Assembly: GCA_947488305.1 (NCBI GenBank)
Contig: CANKZM010000006.1
Location: 62,001 to 126,000, forward strand
Direction: 5' to 3'
DNA: 64,000 nt
Source: an uncultured Roseobacter sp.
Lineage (GTDB): Bacteria; Pseudomonadota; Alphaproteobacteria; Rhodobacterales; Rhodobacteraceae
The position numbers and the translations under genes were made by a program. The notes beneath the pieces were generated by a model. The model made no database searches, was not told the origin of the DNA, and saw only the letters and a list, made by a program, of their open reading frames with translations. How positions within the stretch are numbered: the first letter of the stretch is position 1; every line of letters starts with the position of its first letter. Below, one piece after another: positions 48,601-57,997 of the stretch.

Positions 48601-50106
48601 ATGGCCAAGCCCAAGAAAACTCCCCGCCCCAAGGCGCAGACGCCCAAGGGGTTCCGTGACTATTTCGGTGCAGAAGTAACTCAGCGCGCCGATATGCTCT
48701 CGAAGATTGCCGGAGTTTATCATCGTTACGGGTTTGACGCTTTGGAAAGCTCCGCCGTGGAAACGGTCGAAGCGCTTGGCAAATTCCTGCCTGATGTGGA
48801 CCGCCCGAACGAGGGGGTTTTTGCCTGGCAGGAGGACGCAGACGACGACAAAACCGGCGATTGGCTGGCGCTGCGCTACGATCTGACCGCACCACTCGCG
48901 CGCGTCTACGCCCAACACCGGAACGATCTGCCGACACCTTACCGCCGCTATGCAATGGGACCTGTCTGGCGCAATGAAAAGCCCGGACCTGGGCGGTTTC
49001 GTCAGTTCTATCAATGCGATGCGGATACGGTCGGCACGGCGTCCATGGCCGCTGATGCAGAGATTTGCGCAATGCTGGCCGATTGTCTCGAAGAGGTCGG
49101 CATTCCGCGTGGCGACTATGTCATCCGCGTGAACAACCGCAAGGTGTTGAACGGAGTGCTGGAGGTTGCAGGCCTCGCGGGCGACGACAAGGAAACCGAA
49201 CGTGGCATTGTGCTGCGCGCCATCGACAAGCTGGACCGGTTGGGGCAGCAGGGTGTGCGAGCGCTTTTGGGCGAGGGCCGCAAGGACGAGAGCGGGGATT
49301 TCACCGACGGTGCGGGGCTGAGCAACGCCCAAGCCGATGTGGTCATGGGATTTATGCAAGCCAAGCGGAACTCCGGTGCGGAGACAGTCGCTCGGCTGCG
49401 TGAACTTGTGAGCGGTTCTGATGCCGGGGAGCAAGGTGTAGACGAGCTGGAGAGCATCGCCAGTCTGCTTTCAGCCGGAGGGTACGGCGCTGATCGGATC
49501 GAGATCGATCCCTCCGTCGTGCGCGGCTTGGGCTACTACACAGGCCCTGTCTATGAGGCCGAACTGACCTTTGACATCCAGGACGAAAAGGGGCGCACGC
49601 GCAACTTTGGATCTGTCGCCGGTGGTGGGCGCTACGACGATCTGGTCAAACGCTTCACCGGGCAGGAAGTCCCCGCAACCGGCGTCTCTATCGGGGTGGA
49701 TCGGTTGCTGGCGGCTTTGGATGCCAAAGGGCGGCTGGAGCGTTCGGCACAAGGCCCTGTTGTTGTCACGGTCATGGACCGTGATCGGATGGCCGGCTAT
49801 CAGGCGATGGTGGCCGAGCTTCGGCAGGCGGGCATCCGGGCTGAGGTTTATCTGGGCAACCCCAGGAACTTTGGCAACCAGCTCAAATATGCCGACAAGC
49901 GGGCCAGCCCAATCGCTGTGATCGAAGGAGGGGACGAGAAGGCCAATGGCGTCGTGCAGATCAAGGACCTGATCCTCGGGGCGGAGATTGCCAAATCGGC
50001 CACATTGGAAGAATGGAAAGACCGTCCCAGCCAGTTCGAAGTGCCGCGCGACCAGCTGGTGGCAAAAGTGCGCGAAATCCTTGCCCAGCAAGAGGGTGGG
50101 AAATGA
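48601..50106 (+). CDS. hisS: histidine-tRNA ligase
   Basis: HisRS charges tRNA-His. The 501-residue protein carries the class II motifs: motif 2 region [34 protein letters not shown] and the histidine-binding [16 protein letters not shown] with [10 protein letters not shown], then a C-terminal anticodon-binding domain. At 501 residues it is longer than the ~420 of E. coli. It overlaps hisZ by four bases, and the operon continues with hisG. Confidence 0.96.
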   Translation: MAKPKKTPRPKAQTPKGFRDYFGAEVTQRADMLSKIAGVYHRYGFDALESSAVETVEALGKFLPDVDRPNEGVFAWQEDADDDKTGDWLALRYDLTAPLARVYAQHRNDLPTPYRRYAMGPVWRNEKPGPGRFRQFYQCDADTVGTASMAADAEICAMLADCLEEVGIPRGDYVIRVNNRKVLNGVLEVAGLAGDDKETERGIVLRAIDKLDRLGQQGVRALLGEGRKDESGDFTDGAGLSNAQADVVMGFMQAKRNSGAETVARLRELVSGSDAGEQGVDELESIASLLSAGGYGADRIEIDPSVVRGLGYYTGPVYEAELTFDIQDEKGRTRNFGSVAGGGRYDDLVKRFTGQEVPATGVSIGVDRLLAALDAKGRLERSAQGPVVVTVMDRDRMAGYQAMVAELRQAGIRAEVYLGNPRNFGNQLKYADKRASPIAVIEGGDEKANGVVQIKDLILGAEIAKSATLEEWKDRPSQFEVPRDQLVAKVREILAQQEGGK

Positions 50107-51185
50107 CCACCCGCCGGGACGTCTTGGCTCGGGCGGCTGCGCTGCGCCGGGCGTTCGAGGATGCGGGCGCGCAAGTCGTCGAGACACCAATATTACAACC
50201 GGCAGAGACCTTGCTTGATCTTTATGGCGAGGATATCCGTGCACGGGCCTATGTGACCTCCGATGCTTTGCGGGGCGAGCAGATGCTTCGCCCGGATTTC
50301 ACGGTGCCCGTGGTGCAAATGCATACGGCAGAGGGGGCGGAGCCGGCTCGTTACACGTATTCTGGTGAGGTCTTTCGGCGTCAGGAACAGGACCCGACCC
50401 GCGCAAATGAATACCTTCAGGTCGGCTTCGAGGTGTTTGATCGGGAAAACCCGGCTGCTGCGGATGCGGAAGTGTTTGCCTTGCTGGCGCATGCTGTCGC
50501 ACCGCTGAACCTGCGTCCTGCGACGGGTGATATCGGTATTCTGATGGCGGCCGTGCGTGGGCTTGAGACGACGACCGCTCGTAAGGCTGCGCTGTTGCGG
50601 CATATCTGGCGGCCACGCCGGTTTCGCGCACTGCTGGACCGTTATGCGGGCAGGACCGCGCCTTCCAAACAACGCCTGGCGCTGCTTGAAGGCGCCACGC
50701 CTCAGTCTGCCGGTGTGTTAATCGGTTGTCGTTCGCAGGCAGAGATTGATGCAAGGGTGGCATTGTTGCGTGAAGACGCACAAGCGCCGACAATAAGCAT
50801 CGCGGAAGTTGAGCTGCTCGATGCCTTGCTGAATGTCCGTGAGACCCTGCCTTACGCTTTGCAAAATCTCAAAGATCTGAGTGTTGATATGCCCAGCATA
50901 GCCCAGGCAGTTGAGCGGTTGGCGCAACGGGCGGATGCCCTGTCTGCACGCGGTATTGCCGTTGAGGATTTGCCATTTGAGGCAAGCTACGGCCGGACGT
51001 CCATGGAATACTATGACGGGTTTGTCTTTGGGTTTCACAGCCCTGATCGTGCTGATTTGCCGCCCATCGCGACAGGTGGCCGATATGATGCGCTGACGCA
51101 ACGATTGGGTGGTGGCAGTGCTATTCCTGCCGTGGGCGGCGTGTTGCGCCCCGACTTGATGGCCCTGCTGGAGACGGACGCATGA
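50103..51185 (+). CDS. hisZ: ATP phosphoribosyltransferase regulatory subunit
   Basis: HisZ is a catalytically dead histidyl-tRNA-synthetase paralogue that binds histidine and regulates the short HisG. The 360-residue protein retains [20 protein letters not shown] and the [14 protein letters not shown] loop but lacks the anticodon-binding domain. The start at 50103 overlaps the hisS stop. Its own stop overlaps hisG by four bases. Confidence 0.93.
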   Translation: MTTRRDVLARAAALRRAFEDAGAQVVETPILQPAETLLDLYGEDIRARAYVTSDALRGEQMLRPDFTVPVVQMHTAEGAEPARYTYSGEVFRRQEQDPTRANEYLQVGFEVFDRENPAAADAEVFALLAHAVAPLNLRPATGDIGILMAAVRGLETTTARKAALLRHIWRPRRFRALLDRYAGRTAPSKQRLALLEGATPQSAGVLIGCRSQAEIDARVALLREDAQAPTISIAEVELLDALLNVRETLPYALQNLKDLSVDMPSIAQAVERLAQRADALSARGIAVEDLPFEASYGRTSMEYYDGFVFGFHSPDRADLPPIATGGRYDALTQRLGGGSAIPAVGGVLRPDLMALLETDA

Positions 51186-51874
51186 CGATCAAGCTCGGGG
51201 TGCCCTCCAAGGGCCGGTTGATGGAAAAGACAATTGACTGGTTCGGTGCACGGGGCGTGACCCTGTCACGTACTGGGTCTGACCGGGAATATGCCGGTGC
51301 CGTTGAAGGGGTGGAAGGTGTTTCTCTTGTCCTGTTGTCGGCGGGTGAAGTGCCCCGTGAACTGGCCGCTGGCCGGATTCATTTTGGGGTGACGGGCACG
51401 GATCTAGTGCAGGAAAAGCTGCCGCTTTGGGAACAGCAGGTGGCGCCGGTGCAGGAACTGGGGTTTGGCTTCGCTGACCTGGTGATCGCGGTCCCGCAGG
51501 CGTGGGTCGATGTGGAAACCCTGGATGATCTGGATGCGGTGGCGACGGCTTTCCGTCAGGCCCATGGTATGCGCCTGCGGATCGCCACAAAGTATCACCG
51601 GTTGGTGCGGGAGTGCCTGCGTCAAGCGGGTGTTGCGGATTACGCGCTGGTGGACAGCCAGGGCGCGACGGAGGGCACCGTTGCGAATGAGACCGCCGAG
51701 GCCATTGCTGACATTACATCAAGCGGAGAAACCCTTCGGGCCAACCACCTCAAGATTCTTGAGGATGGGCCGCTTCTGCGGTCTCAGGCGACTCTATGGC
51801 GAAGCCGGATAGCCGCAGCGACAGATGAAGAACGGCAGCTCTGTGCGGGATTCGTTGACGCGGTGACGCGCTGA
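51182..51874 (+). CDS. hisG: ATP phosphoribosyltransferase, short form
   Basis: HisG catalyses the first step of histidine synthesis, joining ATP and PRPP. The 230-residue length is the short form without the C-terminal regulatory domain, so it needs HisZ. Motifs include LGVPSKGRLMEKTIDWF, HFGVTGTDLVQEK and the PRPP-binding-type segment DSQGATEGTVANE. It overlaps hisZ by four bases. It converges on the DUF1489 gene with 7 bases between stops. Confidence 0.95.
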   Translation: MTIKLGVPSKGRLMEKTIDWFGARGVTLSRTGSDREYAGAVEGVEGVSLVLLSAGEVPRELAAGRIHFGVTGTDLVQEKLPLWEQQVAPVQELGFGFADLVIAVPQAWVDVETLDDLDAVATAFRQAHGMRLRIATKYHRLVRECLRQAGVADYALVDSQGATEGTVANETAEAIADITSSGETLRANHLKILEDGPLLRSQATLWRSRIAAATDEERQLCAGFVDAVTR

Positions 51875-51881
51875 CCAGACG

Positions 51882-52331
51882 TCAGAGGACGCCGATTTCA
51901 GCCAATGCGCGGTTCAGCTCAATCGGAAGAGGGTCTTCGCTGGCCCGGCCTTTTGGCAGATCAGGCGGCGCATCTGAAAAGGCGAGGTACCGCCACCCCT
52001 GGAAGGGGCGCTTGAGGCTGGACTGGGTCCTGACAACCTCCGGATTCAGCACGATGGCACAGCGCCGTATGCCGTCCTGTCCAATGTACTCGTCCAGCCG
52101 TTCGACGCGCTGGCGGCATTGGATTGACCCTTTGATCACCCAGAAAATTGAGCCGCCATTCAGTACCTCTGCCTCTCGCCGGGGCCACATGCGGGTGACA
52201 TGGCGCGGCAATCCGTCAGGAGCCTGCGCGCGTTTTGTAGCCTGCCAGGCCGCCAGATCGTCGACGGATTCCGTGCCGACAGACAGTTTTATCAGATGGA
52301 CTGAATTGCGACTTTGATTCTTTGTGCTCAT
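51882..52331 (-). CDS. DUF1489 family protein
   Basis: The 149-residue protein matches the DUF1489 family of alphaproteobacteria as I recall it: LIKLSVGTESVDDLAAWQ, GSIFWVIKGSIQCRQRV and HVTRMWPRR are conserved-looking stretches. Function is unknown. The start is the ATG at 52331; upstream frames run into the nrdJ promoter region. It is divergent from nrdJ across 85 bases. Confidence 0.8.
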   Translation of the reverse strand: MSTKNQSRNSVHLIKLSVGTESVDDLAAWQATKRAQAPDGLPRHVTRMWPRREAEVLNGGSIFWVIKGSIQCRQRVERLDEYIGQDGIRRCAIVLNPEVVRTQSSLKRPFQGWRYLAFSDAPPDLPKGRASEDPLPIELNRALAEIGVL

Positions 52332-52377
52332 GCCGTATATTGTAGTTCCGTTTTTCAAACCCTCAATGGTTAGTGTT

Positions 52378-52401
52378 TTCTCCACAAACGCCTGTGGACA
52401 A
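52378..52401. promoter_or_regulatory. inverted repeat with DnaA-box-like arms upstream of nrdJ
   Basis: TCCACA (52381-52386) and TGTGGA (52393-52398) are exact reverse complements with six bases between. Extended outward the arms read TTCTCCACA on the plus strand and TTGTCCACA on the minus strand, each one base from the consensus DnaA box TTATCCACA. The repeat ends 18 bases before the nrdJ start codon. It could be a DnaA site or the operator for the helix-turn-helix inside NrdJ; binding is inferred. Confidence 0.5.
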
Positions 52402-52416
52402 AATGGACAGGAGACA

Positions 52417-54921
52417 ATGCCAGTGTCAGCCTTTGCAGCGCCTATCGCCGAACAGATCTGGGATATGAAGTATCGTTTCAAGGATGCCGAGGGTGACCCG
52501 ATTGACCATTCGGTGGAAGACACCTGGCGCCGGATCGCACGGGATCTGGCGCGGGTCGAGAAAGAGCCAGAAGTTTGGGAAGACAGGTTCTATGAAGCGC
52601 TGGAAGGTTTCAAATATCTTCCGGCCGGGCGGATTACAGCGGGCGCTGGCACAGCGCGATCCGTTACGTTGTTCAATTGCTTTGTAATGGGCACGGTCCC
52701 CGACAGCATGGGCGGCATTTTCGACATGTTGAAGGAAGCGGCTCTGACCATGCAGCAGGGCGGGGGGATAGGTTACGACTTCTCGACCATTCGACCGAAG
52801 GGGGCAGATGTGAAAGGCGTTGCGGCGGATGCGTCAGGGCCTTTGTCTTTCATGGATGTCTGGGATGCCATGTGCCGCACCATCATGTCGGCTGGCAGCC
52901 GTCGCGGGGCGATGATGGCGACGATGCGGTGCGATCATCCGGATGTCGAAGATTTCATCGCCGCAAAATCTGATCCCGCCCGATTGCGCATGTTCAACAT
53001 GTCCGTGCTGGTGACGGATGCTTTTATGGAAGCGGTCAAATCGGACGCTTCGTGGGAGTTGAAGTTTGGCGATAAAACCTATCGCACGGTGCAGGCGCGG
53101 GACCTATGGAACAAGATCATGCAGGCAACCTACGACTATGCGGAGCCTGGCGTCATTTTCATTGATCGGATCAATCAGGCCAACAACCTGAGCTATTGTG
53201 AAACGATTGCGGCAACCAACCCTTGTGGGGAACAGCCATTGCCGCCCTATGGTGCGTGTCTGTTGGGGTCCATCAATCTCGCGCGGTTGGTGACGGATCC
53301 TTTTGAATCTGGCGCGGCGCTCAATGAGGCAGCCTTGAACGAGCTTGTCGCCACGGCGGTTCGGATGATGGACAACGTGGTGGACGCATCGAAGTTTCCG
53401 CTGGACGAACAGGCACGCGAAGCCAAAGCGAAGCGCCGGATCGGGCTTGGCGTGACAGGTCTGGCAGATGCGCTTTTGATGGTTGGGCTGCGTTATGGTT
53501 CAGACGAGGCGGCGCATCAGACCGACAGCTGGTTGCGCGCCATCGCCCGCGCCGCGTACCTGGCGTCTGTGCAATTGGCGAAGGAGAAGGGCGCTTTTCC
53601 GCTGTTTGATGCTGATGCCTTCCTGGCCTCGGGGACCATGCAGGCGATGGACGAGGATGTGCGTGAAGCGGTGCGCAAACACGGCATTCGCAACGCGCTG
53701 CTGACCTCCATCGCGCCAACGGGCACCATCAGTCTTTATGCCGGTAATGTGTCATCAGGGATCGAGCCGGTCTTTGCTTATGCCTACACGCGGAAAGTCC
53801 TGCAGAAGGACGGGTCGCGCACCGAAGAGGAGGTTGTCGATTATGCTGTTCAGCTTTGGCGCGAGAAATTCGGCGACAAGGAGCTTCCCGACTACTTCGT
53901 GAATGCGCAGACACTGGCACCTCTGGAGCACGTCAAGATGCAGGCGGCGGCACAGAAGTGGGTGGATTCGTCGATTTCAAAGACCATCAACTGCCCGGAG
54001 GATATCAGTTTTGAGGCCTTCAAGGATGTCTACATGGAGGCTTGGGATACGGGGTGCAAAGGCTGCACGACCTACCGGCCCAACGCGGTAACCGGGTCGG
54101 TTTTGAGTGTTTCTGAAGAACACAGCAGCGTTTCGGGCAAGTCGATTGCTGCGCGATTGGATAGTGCGCTCAAGTTGCGAAAAACAAATGCCGTGCAGGT
54201 CGCTGAACAGGCTGGCCTGTCCCGGACTTCTGTCTATGCGATTATCAAAGAAGAAGTTAAGTCACCCAGATTCGATACTCTCCAAAAAATCGCGAAAGTG
54301 CTCGACCTGTCGGTGACGAAGCTTACTGGTGAGGAGACTGCTCCGGAAGTCATCACCAACGACGCCGCCGAGCCGCAGCAGCCCCATGGCGATGTGATCT
54401 ACATGTCAGAGCCATTAGACCGACCGTCGGAGTTGGAGGGCAACACCTACAAGGTGAAATGGCCCGACAGCGAGCATGCGCTCTACATCACGATCAACGA
54501 TATCGTGCTGAACGGGCATCGCAGGCCGTTTGAGGTCTTCATCAACTCCAAGAACATGGAACATTTCGCCTGGACCGTCGCCCTGACCCGGATGATTTCG
54601 GCGGTTTTCCGACGGGGCGGGGATGTCTCTTTTGTCGTTGAGGAGCTCAAGGCGGTTTTTGACCCGCGCGGTGGTGCGTGGATGCAGGGCAAATATATTC
54701 CGTCAATCCTTGCGGCGATCGGTGGCGTGATTGAACAGCATATGATTGCAACCGGCTTTATCGCTGGCGAGGGCATGGGCCTCAAGTCGGACCCGCAAGC
54801 TGAGGTTGTTGGTTTGGAAAACCAACGTGGCCAAGCGTGCTCAAGCTGTGGGCAGTATGACTTGCGTATGATTGAAGGCTGCATGACCTGTGGGTCTTGC
54901 GGCTATTCAAAGTGCGGTTGA
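52417..54921 (+). CDS. nrdJ: adenosylcobalamin-dependent ribonucleotide reductase (class II) with an internal XRE helix-turn-helix domain
   Basis: NrdJ reduces ribonucleotides to deoxyribonucleotides using a B12 radical. The 834-residue protein has the catalytic barrel with LFNCFVMGTV, AATNPCGEQPLPPYGAC, SIAPTGTISLYAG and GCKGCTTYRPNAVTGS. It also has a C-terminal TSCPD-like domain (RPSELEGNTYKVKWP) and a cysteine-rich tail (CSSCGQ, CMTCGSCGYSKCG) that likely passes reducing power. There is no N-terminal ATP-cone. Residues 575-638 (54139-54330), in the linker, form a complete XRE helix-turn-helix (NAVQVAEQAGLSRTSVYAI, SPRFDTLQKIAKVLDLSVTK). By my count this insert is about 50% GC, against about 58% just upstream. 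The start follows an AGGAGA site. Confidence 0.93.
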   Translation: MPVSAFAAPIAEQIWDMKYRFKDAEGDPIDHSVEDTWRRIARDLARVEKEPEVWEDRFYEALEGFKYLPAGRITAGAGTARSVTLFNCFVMGTVPDSMGGIFDMLKEAALTMQQGGGIGYDFSTIRPKGADVKGVAADASGPLSFMDVWDAMCRTIMSAGSRRGAMMATMRCDHPDVEDFIAAKSDPARLRMFNMSVLVTDAFMEAVKSDASWELKFGDKTYRTVQARDLWNKIMQATYDYAEPGVIFIDRINQANNLSYCETIAATNPCGEQPLPPYGACLLGSINLARLVTDPFESGAALNEAALNELVATAVRMMDNVVDASKFPLDEQAREAKAKRRIGLGVTGLADALLMVGLRYGSDEAAHQTDSWLRAIARAAYLASVQLAKEKGAFPLFDADAFLASGTMQAMDEDVREAVRKHGIRNALLTSIAPTGTISLYAGNVSSGIEPVFAYAYTRKVLQKDGSRTEEEVVDYAVQLWREKFGDKELPDYFVNAQTLAPLEHVKMQAAAQKWVDSSISKTINCPEDISFEAFKDVYMEAWDTGCKGCTTYRPNAVTGSVLSVSEEHSSVSGKSIAARLDSALKLRKTNAVQVAEQAGLSRTSVYAIIKEEVKSPRFDTLQKIAKVLDLSVTKLTGEETAPEVITNDAAEPQQPHGDVIYMSEPLDRPSELEGNTYKVKWPDSEHALYITINDIVLNGHRRPFEVFINSKNMEHFAWTVALTRMISAVFRRGGDVSFVVEELKAVFDPRGGAWMQGKYIPSILAAIGGVIEQHMIATGFIAGEGMGLKSDPQAEVVGLENQRGQACSSCGQYDLRMIEGCMTCGSCGYSKCG

Positions 54922-55039
54922 TTTTGGGGAAAGTCTTGGTGGATGCGCCTGTCGTCCAACTGTTTTGACCCCTGCAACTGCAATGACGGTCTTGCAACTT
55001 CGGTTTGGGCTGCCGAAACGAGTTTTCCCATTCGCTAGG

Positions 55040-55750
55040 TTAACCTGAAATCCGAGCCTCATTTCCGACGGCACGCGGGAAAGGTGCCAGGGCACTTAGC
55101 ATCAGCCAATCGGGCAGGCATTGTTTCAGCTCTTTGGGACCTTCTACACGAATTTGGCCAGCCGAAATTTCATCGCGGAGATCTCGGAAACCGCGCCAGG
55201 CTTCGACAAACCTTCGGATTTCGGCATGTATGATCAAGTCCGGGTCAAAGCCCGGATACTTCAAACACATATCCGCCTGACCTTTTTCGACCACGAGCCA
55301 AAACCGAAAGATCCCTTTCTGGTATCCTGTAAACGCGAACTCCATGACGGTTCTCTCTTCAGGCATGGCTTCGACGTTCAGTCGAGTATGCATGCTCCAT
55401 GCCAGAAACGCAGGATCCAGATCTTCATGTTCCATGTCGCGCGACCACTTTTGTCCCCATACCGCAAGGCTCATGATGATCGGGTCCAGATCGCGCCCAG
55501 CATTTGTCAGCATGTAAGAGTAGCCCCGTTCGTTTTCCAGCGGTTGACGGGTTATCAATCCGGCCCGTTCCAGTTGCTTCAGGCGTTGGCTCAGCAGCGT
55601 TGCTGATATCTTGGGCACACCGCGATGAATTTCATTAAAGCGTTCGCAACCGTCAATAATCCGACTGATGACGAGCAGGGTCCACCTTTCGCAAAGCAAC
55701 TCGGCGGCAAGGGCGAAAGGGCAATACTGTCCATATCCTTTGTAAGGCAT
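55040..55750 (-). CDS. HxlR family transcriptional regulator with C-terminal extension
   Basis: The 236-residue protein has a winged-helix HxlR domain in its first ~110 residues (YCPFALAAELLCERWTLLVI, FNEIHRGVPKISATLLSQRL, LEYxLTxxGRDL-like strand) with the conserved N-terminal cysteine. A C-terminal domain of about 120 residues resembles a SCP-2/START-like ligand pocket. The longer frame begins at a GTG at 55762, but the ATG at 55750 has GGTGGA seven bases ahead. It is divergent from the FAD oxidoreductase, and an inverted repeat lies between. Confidence 0.82.
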   Translation of the reverse strand: MPYKGYGQYCPFALAAELLCERWTLLVISRIIDGCERFNEIHRGVPKISATLLSQRLKQLERAGLITRQPLENERGYSYMLTNAGRDLDPIIMSLAVWGQKWSRDMEHEDLDPAFLAWSMHTRLNVEAMPEERTVMEFAFTGYQKGIFRFWLVVEKGQADMCLKYPGFDPDLIIHAEIRRFVEAWRGFRDLRDEISAGQIRVEGPKELKQCLPDWLMLSALAPFPRAVGNEARISG

Positions 55751-55810
55751 CTGAGCGTCCACCGTTGTAGGTTATGCACCCCAAAATCGGACAATGTCCC
55801 GCCCAGATCA

Positions 55811-55827
55811 ACTACAGAATTTGTAGT
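55811..55827. promoter_or_regulatory. candidate HxlR operator
   Basis: ACTACA (55811-55816) and TGTAGT (55822-55827) are a perfect inverted repeat around GAATT, and a further TTGTAG half-site occurs at 55765-55770. Inverted repeats of this ACTACA-type are common for HxlR/MarR-like dimers. It sits between the divergent regulator and FAD oxidoreductase genes. Binding is inferred. Confidence 0.55.
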
Positions 55828-55905
55828 GCTATAAATTTCTTAGTTTAAAAATTTGGACGAAGTTGGGATTTTAGTCACGAACACAACCGATCGCGGGAAA
55901 GCACC

Positions 55906-57291
55906 ATGGCTTTGAAGGACGAAAACCAACTCTCACATGCCTTGGGAGATTGGGTATTTCAAAGAGGGTCAGAAGAGTACGACAGGCGCAGGACAGTCTG
56001 GAACGACACCATTGATCGGTACCCCGTTCTGGTTTGTGCGTGCAGATCTGCCGCTGATGTATCCCGCGCGGTTCAGCACGCGTCACGTCAAAATGCCGCT
56101 GTCTCCGTACGTGGTGGAGGGCATAACATCGCCGGGACCGCCGTGGGTGACGGTGCCGTTATGCTTGATCTGTCTGACATGCGCCAAGTTCAGGTGGATG
56201 CGGACGCGCGGATCGTAAAGGTCGCGGGGGGCGCGACATTTGCGGAAATAGATAAAGCCACCCAGGCCTATGGCCTCGCCATTGCAGGCGGTGTCGTCTC
56301 GTCGACGGGTGTAGGTGGTCTTACCTTGGGCGGCGGCATCGGATGGCTGGCCCGTCGCCATGGGCTCAGCATCGACAACCTTGTCTCTGCAGAGATTGTC
56401 TTGGCTGATGGGCGGATCGTGCGGGCTGCTGGAGATGAACACGCCGATTTGTTCTGGGCCTTACGTGGTGGAGGGGGCAATTTTGGTGTTGTGACCGAAT
56501 TTGAATTTCGCGCACACCCTGTTGGGCCTGAGATTTCATTTGGTCCAACATTCTTTGATCTTGAGAGCGCAGAGACGGTACTCAATGCCTATAGTGACCA
56601 ATCGCAAAACCTGACGCGAGATGCATGTGTCTGGGCGAACCTTATGACTGATCCACCCTCACCAGTTTTGCCCGCACAATGGCACGGGGAAAAAGTTCTG
56701 ACGTTGATGCAGTTTCATACAGGCTCCCCGGAACAAGCTCGGGCGGACCTGAGCCCGCTTTATGGCGGCGCCAAGCCACTGGGCAGCGCATTTGAGCGGC
56801 GGCCATATATCGAGGCGCAGTGCTTTCTTGATCAGGCTTATTCCTTCGGTGCACGGAACTATTGGCGATCCCACAATCATACTCGGCTTACTTCAGGGCT
56901 GATCTCGGATTTGCTTGAGCTGGCAAAAGACCTGCCATCACCGGAGTCTGAACTGTTGATCTGCCAAACAGGCGGCGCGGTCGGAGACGTGCCGCCTGAA
57001 GCGACGGCCTTTGCCCACCGCCACGTTCAGTTCATGTCGACGCCGGGCGTGCGCTGGCGTGACGCGCAGGATGATGCCCAGATGATTGGCTGGCTCAGAC
57101 GCGCCTCCGACAGGATTGCTGAGCATTCCGTACCCGGTGCCTACGTGAACTTCATAGCGGAGCAGGACGAAGCACCGAAAGCATATCAGCAACACCTGAG
57201 CAGGCTTCGTGAGGTCAAGAGGCGTTACGATCCAAACAACTTGTTCCGGTTGAACCAAAACATCGCACCGCTGCCCCCACCCGGATCGTAG
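55906..57291 (+). CDS. FAD-binding oxidoreductase (berberine-bridge/PCMH type)
   Basis: The 461-residue protein has a PCMH FAD domain with SVRGGGHNIAGTAVGDGAVM, whose histidine is the usual covalent flavin attachment site, and GGVVSSTGVGGLTLGGGIGW. The C-terminal BBE motif is YDPNNLFRLNQNI. A cysteine for a second flavin bond is not seen in the GGGIGWLARRHG segment, so attachment would be single. It would oxidise an alcohol, sugar or phenolic compound with oxygen. No signal peptide is seen. Next to it lie a secreted protein and the HxlR regulator. Confidence 0.88.
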   Translation: MALKDENQLSHALGDWVFQRGSEEYDRRRTVWNDTIDRYPVLVCACRSAADVSRAVQHASRQNAAVSVRGGGHNIAGTAVGDGAVMLDLSDMRQVQVDADARIVKVAGGATFAEIDKATQAYGLAIAGGVVSSTGVGGLTLGGGIGWLARRHGLSIDNLVSAEIVLADGRIVRAAGDEHADLFWALRGGGGNFGVVTEFEFRAHPVGPEISFGPTFFDLESAETVLNAYSDQSQNLTRDACVWANLMTDPPSPVLPAQWHGEKVLTLMQFHTGSPEQARADLSPLYGGAKPLGSAFERRPYIEAQCFLDQAYSFGARNYWRSHNHTRLTSGLISDLLELAKDLPSPESELLICQTGGAVGDVPPEATAFAHRHVQFMSTPGVRWRDAQDDAQMIGWLRRASDRIAEHSVPGAYVNFIAEQDEAPKAYQQHLSRLREVKRRYDPNNLFRLNQNIAPLPPPGS

Positions 57292-57328
57292 CGGTTCAAG
57301 ACAACTCAACTGAAAACGGGAAATTAAC

Positions 57329-57973
57329 ATGTTTACTCATTCATATCCCGCCAGATTTGCTCTGGCGGCAATGCTCGCGGCTGGCTCGATGACGGGTCAA
57401 ACCAGTGCTGCAGAGATGTCACGTGGTGTCGAGCACATGGCCACTGAGGCGCAGCAGGCGCGACCGATCGAGGGTGCATTGGCCACACTTGATATCACCG
57501 AAAAAGGCGTCTGGATGTCGATGCATACGGCTGAACTTACCCCTGGCCATGTTACCACGGCCTGGTGGGTCATCATGACGAATGCTCAGGCCTGCAGCCA
57601 AACGCCCTGCACCGCGGAAGACGTGATAGGACGCGCAGCCGACGTGGGGACACAGATTGTTTACGCGGATGGTGTCGTCAACGCGCCAGATGGATCGGCA
57701 AGTTTCGCCTCATACCTGCCCGCTGGTCAGGTTGAACGGGGCTGGTATGAGCAGGATTTTTCCGACCCGACGACGGCGGAAATCCATCTGGTTCTGAATG
57801 ACCACGGCCCCCTCATTCCTGAGATCGCTGCATCCATGCTGATGTCTTACCGGGGTGGCTGTTCGGACGACAGTTTGCCGCCGCCTTTCCCGGAAAAAGC
57901 CAAGGCCGACGGTGTCGCCGGACCCAACCAATGTCGGCTCATACAAGACGCAATCTTTGTTCAATCCAAATGA
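57329..57973 (+). CDS. secreted hypothetical protein
   Basis: The 214-residue protein has a Sec signal peptide (about residues 1-29, ending TSAAE). The mature part is beta-rich with four cysteines (ACSQTPC, GGCSDD, NQCRL) that could form two disulfides. I do not recognise a family; the MHTAELTPGHVTTAWWV stretch suggests a single globular domain. It follows the FAD oxidoreductase by 37 bases, probably in the same transcript, with an ATG preceded by a GGGAA site. Confidence 0.65.
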   Translation: MFTHSYPARFALAAMLAAGSMTGQTSAAEMSRGVEHMATEAQQARPIEGALATLDITEKGVWMSMHTAELTPGHVTTAWWVIMTNAQACSQTPCTAEDVIGRAADVGTQIVYADGVVNAPDGSASFASYLPAGQVERGWYEQDFSDPTTAEIHLVLNDHGPLIPEIAASMLMSYRGGCSDDSLPPPFPEKAKADGVAGPNQCRLIQDAIFVQSK

Positions 57974-57997
57974 ATTTGACTTGAAAGGAGCTAGATT

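Noticed and set aside
52332-52360. NrdR boxes in the nrdJ promoter
   Set aside because: TATATTGTAG resembles half of a box, but a second box at the usual spacing was not found, so the match is weak.
52332-52416. Cobalamin riboswitch upstream of nrdJ
   Set aside because: The gap is only 85 bases, too short for a B12 riboswitch, and no B12-box sequence was seen.
54100-54400. Intein or mobile-element insertion in nrdJ
   Set aside because: The insert has no splice-junction residues, no endonuclease motif and no terminal repeats; it reads as a simple domain insertion.
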